In this document: piece by piece, positions 1-5,690 of the stretch
Position numbering within the stretch: the first letter of the stretch is position 1
Layout of the letters: every line of letters begins with the position of its first letter
Origin: Thiobacillus sp.
GTDB lineage: Bacteria; Pseudomonadota; Gammaproteobacteria; Burkholderiales; Thiobacillaceae
Length of the DNA: 5,690 nt
NCBI GenBank assembly: GCA_024710445.1
Contig: JANJUT010000286.1
Location: forward strand, 1 to 5,690
Direction of reading: 5' to 3'
Translations under genes and position numbers: made by a program
The notes under the pieces: model-generated
Told to the model about the DNA's origin: nothing
What the model saw: the letters and a program-made list of their open reading frames with translations, nothing else
Databases searched by the model: none

Positions 1-1818
1 GCTGGCGTCGGGTAGCGGGCTGGGCTGGGTGGGCGGCTCGCCGCCGGTTTGTTCTGGCAGGTCGCATCCCCAGGCGGCGTGGTGCAGCGCCTGCAAGCGC
101 AGCACCAGCGGTGAGGCGGGGTTGGGCTCGTCGTTGTTCCAGGCCCGCCAGCTGATGAGCGCGGGCCCCTGCGCCAGCAGGTGCATCAGATCGGTGATGG
201 CCGCTTCGGCCTCGTCGCTTGCGGTGGACAGGCCGAGCCGGGCGCGGGTGGCCTGGCTGAACAGGCCGGGTGCGGGTCGCGCAGGCAGGTGCCGGGCGTC
301 GGCACCGATGGTGGCCACGGCTTCGAACACACGCCCGCGCGCGGCGGGCAGCGAGGTCAGCACGACGGGGCTGGCCACGCTGTCGTCGATGAAGCTGTCG
401 GACTCCAGTGCCAGATTGAGCCAGCGCCGCCATTCGCTGAAGCTGTATTTTTCGCTGTCGTCGGCCAGGTCGTGGCGCAGGGTTTCCAGCGTGTCGAGCA
501 TGTGGGCGCCAGCAGCGTCGGCCTTGAGCGGCGTGACGGCATGGATTGCCGTGAGGCTGTCGGTCAGCCGGCTGAGCCAGACGGCCAGCGGCGCGCGATT
601 CTGCGCAAAGTTTTGTCTGGCGCCAAACAGCGCGGCCAGCCACGGCGGCAGTTCGCCAAACTCGGTCTGCACCAGCCGCAGGATGTCGGTCATGCCCTGC
701 GCGACGCCCTGGCGACGCAGCGCGAGTTCGAGTTGCAGTACCTGATCCTGCCGCCCGGCCAACTCACCCAGCAGAAAAGGTGATTTCAGCAGGTCGAGCA
801 GTTCGACATGCGGAAAGTCGCCCGAGACACATTCGAGCCAGTGGTCGATCACGGCAGCGACGGCGGTGGTCGACAGCGTCCAGCCGGTTTCGTCGGCCAC
901 CAGCACGTCCATGCGTTCGAGCAGGGCGCGTACCCGGCGCGCGGTTTCGCGGTCGAGCGCGATCAGGGCAAGGTCGCGTTTGCCCGCTTGTAATTGCCCG
1001 GCCACCCAGGTCGCGACCGCGCGCGCTTCGGCTTCGAGATGCGGTGCCGGACACAGCGTGACATGCGTAATGACCGGGGAGGCCGGGTGATGCGCGGCCA
1101 GTGCGGCGGCGCGCTGGCGCAGCGGCGGCTCGGTGTGTTGCCACGCCTGATGCAGGGTGTGGGCGATGGGACCATCGGCCGCCAGCTCAAACAGCGTGAC
1201 CGGAGCGTGCTCGGTACAGCGGTCGAGAAACTGCTGTTCGATGGCGGTGAGCCTGCCCAGGGCGTAGCCATAGATGGGTTGTGCTGCGGACCGGACATGC
1301 GCCAGGCATGTGTCGAGCGCGCGGGCATAGCGCGCTTGCGGGTCCTGGCCGCCGGTGTTGAGCGCTTGCCACACGGCTTCGATGAGCGCCGTTTCATGAT
1401 CAAGTGCGTTGGCGTGCAATGCGCGAATCTGCGAGCCGATGTCGCCGCCCAGCCGCGCGGCGGAGAGTTCGTCGGCCAGTTGCAACAGCTCGTTGGCGAG
1501 CGCCCACTTGTCGATATTGCCAAGCCAGCCAAGGCCACGCAGCACGCCATGCAGCCGTGCCAGGCGTCGCGCCTGCGGTTCGCTGCGCTCGTCGGCCACG
1601 GTTTGCGCCCAGCTTTTGAGTGGCGTGATGCGCGGCGGAATCAGCACGGGCAAGCCGGCGGCTTGCGCCAGAACCCGCGCAAAATCCTGGCCGGCCCGGT
1701 GGTTGGGGACGAGCACCGTCAGCCCGGACAGATCGGGCAGGCAGTCGGCGTATTGTTCGAGTAGTGCGCGGGCAACGGCGTGCGGCAGCGAACCGCCGCT
1801 CAGGGCGCATGACTTCAC
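1..1818 (-). CDS. AddB-like PD-(D/E)XK nuclease family protein, N-terminal 606 residues (gene continues past the left edge)
   Basis: An open frame with no stop codon runs from 1818 to position 1 on the minus strand. It carries features of the AddB/RecB-type recombination nuclease family, whose members process double-strand DNA ends together with a UvrD-like AddA helicase. Visible landmarks are VTLFELAAD (about residues 207-215), ALDRETARRVRALLER followed by DETGWTLSTT (residues 309-318), and VVLTSLPAARGR (about 485-496). The last resembles a decayed superfamily I helicase motif V. Near the N-terminus, TVLVPNHRAG (about 34-43) follows a segment where some relatives carry a Walker A loop; here it reads SGGSLPHAV, so no ATP-binding loop is seen. 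Relatives are roughly 850-950 residues, and the nuclease domain would lie in the missing C-terminal third. The start is uncertain: I chose GTG at 1816-1818 because conserved sequence begins just after it, but it has no clear Shine-Dalgarno. The frame stays open up to about 1918 with only a TTG (1869) as another candidate. An addA helicase gene may follow to the left (inference). Confidence 0.85.
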   Translation of the reverse strand, partial: MKSCALSGGSLPHAVARALLEQYADCLPDLSGLTVLVPNHRAGQDFARVLAQAAGLPVLIPPRITPLKSWAQTVADERSEPQARRLARLHGVLRGLGWLGNIDKWALANELLQLADELSAARLGGDIGSQIRALHANALDHETALIEAVWQALNTGGQDPQARYARALDTCLAHVRSAAQPIYGYALGRLTAIEQQFLDRCTEHAPVTLFELAADGPIAHTLHQAWQHTEPPLRQRAAALAAHHPASPVITHVTLCPAPHLEAEARAVATWVAGQLQAGKRDLALIALDRETARRVRALLERMDVLVADETGWTLSTTAVAAVIDHWLECVSGDFPHVELLDLLKSPFLLGELAGRQDQVLQLELALRRQGVAQGMTDILRLVQTEFGELPPWLAALFGARQNFAQNRAPLAVWLSRLTDSLTAIHAVTPLKADAAGAHMLDTLETLRHDLADDSEKYSFSEWRRWLNLALESDSFIDDSVASPVVLTSLPAARGRVFEAVATIGADARHLPARPAPGLFSQATRARLGLSTASDEAEAAITDLMHLLAQGPALISWRAWNNDEPNPASPLVLRLQALHHAAWGCDLPEQTGGEPPTQPSPLPDAS

Positions 1819-1848
1819 CCGGGCTTCAGCCCAAATTGGATCGGTGCC

Positions 1849-2044
1849 CCTTAGGGAGATGCTGAACAAGCTGGTTTGCTGTGTGATTCGACCAGCTCTG
1901 ATGGAACGACTAAGTATTGACTAAGCACGATGACCCTGTGCCAAGTCATTACTTAACCACGAACGGAATCAGTTGCTTGCCGTTCGTCCTGAGCCTGTCG
2001 AAGGACTTGTTCAGCGTTTCCTTGGGGGAATCGTCACGATTCCC
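1849..2044. repeat. Palindrome-rich intergenic repeat element, MITE-like or REP-like
   Basis: Most of the 233-bp gap between the addB-like gene and fdxA consists of inverted repeats. GCTGAACAAG (1861-1870) is matched by its exact reverse complement at 2006-2015, and similarity continues outward in weaker form to 1849 and 2027, giving an approximately 180-bp unit with imperfect terminal inverted repeats. Inside are AGCTGGT/ACCAGCT (1869-1875 with 1891-1897), ACGAACGG/CCGTTCGT (1959-1966 with 1980-1987) and a direct repeat GACTAAG (1908-1914 and 1919-1925). Positions 1982-2005 contain CCTGAGCCTGTCGAAGGAC, which resembles an intergenic palindromic repeat I recall from many proteobacterial genomes. 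No protein frame in it looks real. Whether it is a mobile miniature element or a decayed insertion sequence end cannot be decided from one copy. Confidence 0.55.
2026..2044 (-). terminator. Perfect palindrome just downstream of fdxA, possible 3' hairpin
   Basis: GGGAATCGT at 2026-2034 and ACGATTCCC at 2036-2044 form a perfect 9-bp inverted repeat around one base. As RNA it would fold as a 7-bp stem with a five-base loop. It begins 7 bases after the fdxA stop codon in the direction of fdxA transcription. The following bases read CCCAAGG rather than a U-tract, so it is not a canonical intrinsic terminator; it could protect the 3' end of the message or be the outer end of the neighbouring repeat element. 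Confidence 0.4.
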
Positions 2045-2051
2045 ACCGGAT

Positions 2052-2375
2052 TCAGCGTTCCAGATACTGCAGCTTGTCTTTGACGCCAGCCCACTCGTCG
2101 GCGTCCGCGGGCGGGTCCTTGCGCTCGATGATGACTTTCCACCCCTTGGCGAGTTCGGCGTTCAGCGCGATGAAGGCGCGCTGGTCGTCCGGTACGTCAT
2201 CCTCGGCATAAATCGCCTCGACCGGGCATTCGGCCACGCACAGGGTGCAGTCAATGCACTCTTCGGGGTCGATGACGAGGAAGTTGGGGCCTTCGTGGAA
2301 ACAGTCCACCGGGCAGACATCGACACAATCCGTGTATTTACACTTCACGCAGGCTTCGGTTACAACATAAGTCAT
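2052..2375 (-). CDS. fdxA: Seven-iron ferredoxin FdxA, [3Fe-4S][4Fe-4S]
   Basis: A complete 107-residue cytoplasmic electron carrier of the Azotobacter vinelandii ferredoxin I type. Cysteines 9, 17 and 50 correspond to the [3Fe-4S] ligands, and cysteines 21, 40, 43 and 46 to the [4Fe-4S] ligands. Cys12 and Cys25 match the two non-ligand cysteines of that protein. The segments [23 protein letters not shown] and CIDCTLC are nearly identical to the family, and the conserved tail ends in KLQYLER, so the protein is full length. The ATG at 2373-2375 is preceded by AAGGT (2384-2388 on the complementary strand) with 8 bases of spacing. It is divergent from trxA across a 158-bp gap, and its downstream side faces a repeat-rich gap. 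The physiological redox partner is not identifiable here; a housekeeping or oxidative-stress role is possible from the family. Confidence 0.97.
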   Translation of the reverse strand: MTYVVTEACVKCKYTDCVDVCPVDCFHEGPNFLVIDPEECIDCTLCVAECPVEAIYAEDDVPDDQRAFIALNAELAKGWKVIIERKDPPADADEWAGVKDKLQYLER

Positions 2376-2533
2376 TTGTGTTTACCTTGAATATTGAGAA
2401 AACAGCCGGATGCTTGCATGCGGCAATTTTGATGTAGCATATCGGCACAAAACCGAATTTTCCAGCATTACCACCTTCCAAAATTTTCCAGGCCGCATCC
2501 GGCCAACCCAATTCTTCAATAGGAGCTTCATCG
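2376..2533. promoter_or_regulatory. Divergent fdxA-trxA control region with repeated words and dyads
   Basis: This AT-richer gap must hold the promoters for both fdxA (leftward) and trxA (rightward). A weak rightward candidate is TTGCAT (2414-2419) with TAGCAT (2435-2440), but the 15-base spacer is short, so I do not rely on it. GCCGGATGC (2405-2413) and GCATGCGGC (2416-2424) form an imperfect dyad with one mismatch. The exact reverse complement of the first word recurs at 2495-2503, inside a GGCCG-catc-CGGCC hairpin (2491-2504) in the probable trxA leader. AATTTTCCAG occurs twice in the same direction (2456-2465 and 2482-2491), 26 bases apart. The trxA Shine-Dalgarno AGGAG is at 2521-2525. 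No known regulator site was recognised. Confidence 0.5.
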
Positions 2534-2860
2534 ATGAGCGAACATGTTCATTACATATCCGACGATTCTTTCGAACAGGAAGTCCTGCAGGCCGGCGTTC
2601 CCGTGCTGGTGGATTATTGGGCGGACTGGTGCGGTCCCTGCAAGATGATCTCGCCGATTCTCGATGAAGTGGCCAAGGAATACGCCGGCAAGCTCAAGGT
2701 GTGCAAACTCAATATCGATGAAAACCAGGCGACCCCGCCCAAGTTCGGCATTCGCGGCATCCCCACCCTGATGATTTTCAAGAACGGCAACGTCGAAGCC
2801 ACCAAGGTCGGCGCCCTGTCCAAATCGCAGCTGACCGCGTTCGTTGACAGCAACATCTAA
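2534..2860 (+). CDS. trxA: Thioredoxin
   Basis: A complete 108-residue cytoplasmic thioredoxin that reduces protein disulfides and is itself reduced by NADPH-dependent thioredoxin reductase. The active site WCGPCK has the redox cysteines at 33 and 36. Asp27 is the buried acid equivalent to E. coli Asp26, and the GIPTL motif supplies the cis-proline (Pro77). The length is almost the same as the E. coli protein (109 residues with Met1), there is no signal peptide, and one extra cysteine lies at position 57. AGGAG at 2521-2525 sits 8 bases before the ATG. The stretch before the active site reads [10 protein letters not shown], where F is commoner than Y. rho follows 109 bases downstream on the same strand with no intrinsic terminator between, the same order as in E. 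coli, so co-transcription is likely. Confidence 0.98.
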   Translation: MSEHVHYISDDSFEQEVLQAGVPVLVDYWADWCGPCKMISPILDEVAKEYAGKLKVCKLNIDENQATPPKFGIRGIPTLMIFKNGNVEATKVGALSKSQLTAFVDSNI

Positions 2861-2969
2861 TACCAAGTTTCCCCGGACGGCGCGTCGGCGCGCCGCCAAC
2901 AAGCAGCCCCGTCCGGCCCCACCCCCTCCCCATCCGGCTCTTTCAAGCGAGCCTACTCAGGCCTCTCCC
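2861..2969 (+). promoter_or_regulatory. Structured, C-rich leader of rho (possible autoregulatory rut region)
   Basis: The 109 bases between trxA and rho have two parts. The first can fold in two exclusive ways: CGGCGCG (2878-2884) with CGCGCCG (2889-2895) around a TCGG loop, or CCGGACGG (2873-2880) with CCGTCCGG (2909-2916); they share bases 2878-2880. The second part, about 2897-2969, is roughly half C and one-sixth G by hand count, the composition favoured by Rho for loading. E. coli rho is known to be autoregulated by Rho-dependent attenuation in its leader; applying that here is inference. The leader has no T-rich tract after either stem, so an intrinsic terminator is unlikely. Confidence 0.45.
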
Positions 2970-4226
<1,257 letters not shown>

Positions 4227-4274
4227 CCGGATCGGGTTGAGAGCTTGCCGCGACCATTCTGGATTGCGGCGCAA

Positions 4275-4307
4275 TAAAAAACCGCGCGAAATATGCGCGG
4301 TTTTTTA
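4275..4307. terminator. Bidirectional intrinsic terminator between rho and zwf
   Basis: TAAAAAACCGCGC (4275-4287) and GCGCGGTTTTTTA (4295-4307) form a perfect 13-bp inverted repeat around a seven-base loop, GAAATAT. The GC core is CCGCGC/GCGCGG, flanked by six A and six T, so either strand yields a GC hairpin followed by a U-run. It lies 48 bases after the rho stop and 11 bases after the zwf stop, so it can serve both convergent genes. Confidence 0.93.
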
Positions 4308-4318
4308 TGGGTGCTTCT

Positions 4319-5690
4319 TTAGCCTTGTGGCGGCCGCGGGTTGTGCCAGCGTCCGCCGGCAAGCAGCAGATCGGCTTCCTGCGGCCCCCATGTGCCGGGT
4401 TCATAGGGATAGGCCGGGTCACGTCGTTCCAGCACCGACTCAACCACGTTCCACGAGGCTTCGACGGCATCCTGCCGTGCGAACAGCATGGCTTCGCCGT
4501 CCAGCGCATCGCCGAGCAGGCGCTCATAGGCGCTCATTTCGTCAGGGTGATTGTTGCAGACATAGAGCTCCACCGGCCGGCCTACCATTCGATCCCCCGC
4601 GTTCTTGGTGCGGGCGCCCAGGGCGATGGACACCGTGGGCGACAGGCGCATGCGCAGATAATTGGTGGCCAGCGGTCCGGCCTCGGACAGTGCGAAAACC
4701 CGCTGCGGCGGCAACTGGAATTCGGCGCGAATCTCGGTGGTGGTGATTGGCAGCTTCTTGCCCGTGCGCACAATGAAAGGCACGCCGGCCCAGCGCCAGG
4801 AATCGACAAAGAAGCGCACGGCGGTGAAGGTTTCGGTGTCCGAGCCGTGCGCCACGCCCTCCTCGTTCCGATAGCCTTCGTATTGCCCGCGAACGATGTC
4901 GCCGGGCGCCAGCGGGCGGATGGCCTTGAGCAGTTTGGCCTGCTCATCGCGGATGGCTTCTGCACTGGTCCCCAGGGGCGGCTCCATCGCCAGCAGGGCC
5001 AGCACCTGCAGCAGGTGGTTTTGCAGGACATCGCGGATCGCGCCGACGGAATCATAGAAACGTCCGCGTCCCTCGACCCCGATGGATTCCGCCATCGTGA
5101 TCTGGATCTGCCGGATATGGTTGCGGTTCCAGATCGGTTCGAGGAAGGAGTTGGCAAAGCGGAAATAGAGGATGTTCTGCACGGCTTCTTTGCCGAGGTA
5201 GTGGTCGATGCGGAAAATGCTGGATTCCGGCAGCGCTTCATACAGGGTTGCGTTGAGCGAGCGGGCCGATTCCAGGTCGCGTCCAAATGGTTTTTCGACC
5301 ACCACGCGCGCGTTTTCGGTGCAGTTGGCGCCTGCCAGCCCGCGCACCACTACGGGAAACATCGACGGCGGAATGGCAAAGTAGTGCAGGGGGCGGCTGC
5401 GGCCCTCAAGCGCGCGGCGCAACGCCTCGAAGGTGGCGGGATCTTCGTAATCCCCGTTGATGTAGGTCAGCAAACTGGAGAGGTTGCGAAATACCGACTC
5501 GTCCACCCCGCCGCCAAACTGGGCAATGCCGTCATGGGCGTGGGCGCGGACTTTTTCCAGGTCCCATCCGGGAGAGTAAGCCACACAGACTATCGGCGGA
5601 AGCGTGCGGCCGTGCTGCAGCATGGCGTACAAGGCCGGAAAAATCTTGCGCCGGGCCAGATCGCCCTTGGCGCCAAACAAAACCAGTGCA
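4319..5690 (-). CDS. zwf: Glucose-6-phosphate 1-dehydrogenase (N-terminus beyond the right edge)
   Basis: Oxidises glucose 6-phosphate to 6-phosphogluconolactone, the entry to the oxidative pentose phosphate and Entner-Doudoroff routes. 456 residues are in the window. The frame stays open to the right edge as ALVLFGAKGDLARRK, which aligns with the E. coli N-terminal nucleotide-binding strand and turn from about residue 11, so roughly ten residues and the real start are outside; the TTG at 5678-5680 is internal. Motifs in order are the GAKGDLA dinucleotide turn, EKPFG, the substrate-binding RIDHYLGKE (5186-5212), QNHLLQ with the likely catalytic His (codon 5015-5017), WRWAGVPF, RTGKKLP, YERLLGDAL and PGTWGP. 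The TAA at 4319-4321 ends a normal family C-terminus. Where many NADP-dependent homologues have Arg after the second strand (VGR or VAR), this protein reads CVAYSPG (Tyr codon 5576-5578), so cofactor preference is uncertain. It converges on rho. Confidence 0.96.
   Translation of the reverse strand, partial: ALVLFGAKGDLARRKIFPALYAMLQHGRTLPPIVCVAYSPGWDLEKVRAHAHDGIAQFGGGVDESVFRNLSSLLTYINGDYEDPATFEALRRALEGRSRPLHYFAIPPSMFPVVVRGLAGANCTENARVVVEKPFGRDLESARSLNATLYEALPESSIFRIDHYLGKEAVQNILYFRFANSFLEPIWNRNHIRQIQITMAESIGVEGRGRFYDSVGAIRDVLQNHLLQVLALLAMEPPLGTSAEAIRDEQAKLLKAIRPLAPGDIVRGQYEGYRNEEGVAHGSDTETFTAVRFFVDSWRWAGVPFIVRTGKKLPITTTEIRAEFQLPPQRVFALSEAGPLATNYLRMRLSPTVSIALGARTKNAGDRMVGRPVELYVCNNHPDEMSAYERLLGDALDGEAMLFARQDAVEASWNVVESVLERRDPAYPYEPGTWGPQEADLLLAGGRWHNPRPPQG

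Noticed and set aside
29..1924. Several plus-strand frames of 170-256 codons opposite the addB-like gene
   Set aside because: The minus-strand frame is uninterrupted for 606 codons and carries family motifs; the plus-strand products are low-complexity Arg/Ala/Ser-rich shadows.
1917..2390. A 157-codon plus-strand frame across fdxA
   Set aside because: It is antisense to the clearly real fdxA and starts inside the repeat element; no recognisable domain.
2414..2440. A sigma-70 promoter TTGCAT/TAGCAT for trxA as a separate feature
   Set aside because: The 15-base spacer and four-of-six -10 match are too weak to call a feature; it is only mentioned within the control region.
2844..2969. A 42-residue proline-rich N-terminal extension of Rho from a TTG at 2844
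   Set aside because: It would overlap trxA, has no ribosome-binding site, and the downstream ATG gives exactly the family length and N-terminus. The open frame reflects the GC-rich leader.
5678..5680. TTG as the start of zwf
   Set aside because: The frame continues to the window edge with ALV before LFGAKGD, matching the conserved N-terminal strand, so the start is outside the window.

Overview
The window looks like a piece of a high-GC proteobacterial chromosome, most likely from a betaproteobacterium. The Rho protein opens with [11 protein letters not shown] and follows the E. coli numbering residue for residue at its active site. An AddB-like nuclease, an Azotobacter-type 7Fe ferredoxin and a trxA-rho pair fit the same group. 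I cannot name a genus from sequence alone. There are five protein genes. Two run off the window edges. There are no RNA genes, complete insertion sequences or CRISPR arrays.

Layout, left to right. Positions 1-1818 (minus) hold the first 606 codons of an AddB/RecB-family nuclease-helicase subunit with no interruption; its C-terminal nuclease domain lies beyond the left edge. Positions 1819-2051 form a 233-bp gap packed with inverted repeats, including a piece like the widespread proteobacterial CTGAGCCTGTCGAAGGAC repeat. Positions 2052-2375 (minus) encode the seven-iron ferredoxin FdxA. Positions 2376-2533 are the divergent control region between fdxA and trxA. Positions 2534-2860 (plus) encode thioredoxin. 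Positions 2861-2969 are a C-rich, structured leader before rho. Positions 2970-4226 (plus) encode the full-length transcription terminator Rho (418 residues). A bidirectional intrinsic terminator at 4275-4307 separates rho from the convergent gene at 4319-5690 (minus), a glucose-6-phosphate dehydrogenase (Zwf) that lacks only about ten N-terminal residues.

The genes are mostly housekeeping. trxA and rho probably share a transcript, as in many proteobacteria. Zwf makes reduced pyridine nucleotide; NADPH could feed thioredoxin through thioredoxin reductase, but nothing in the layout couples the genes directly. I do not see a new multi-gene system here. The points most worth a second look are the rho leader (two mutually exclusive stems followed by a C-rich, rut-like stretch), a missing cofactor-specificity arginine in Zwf, the palindrome-rich element abutting the addB-like start, and repeated sequence words in the fdxA/trxA control region.
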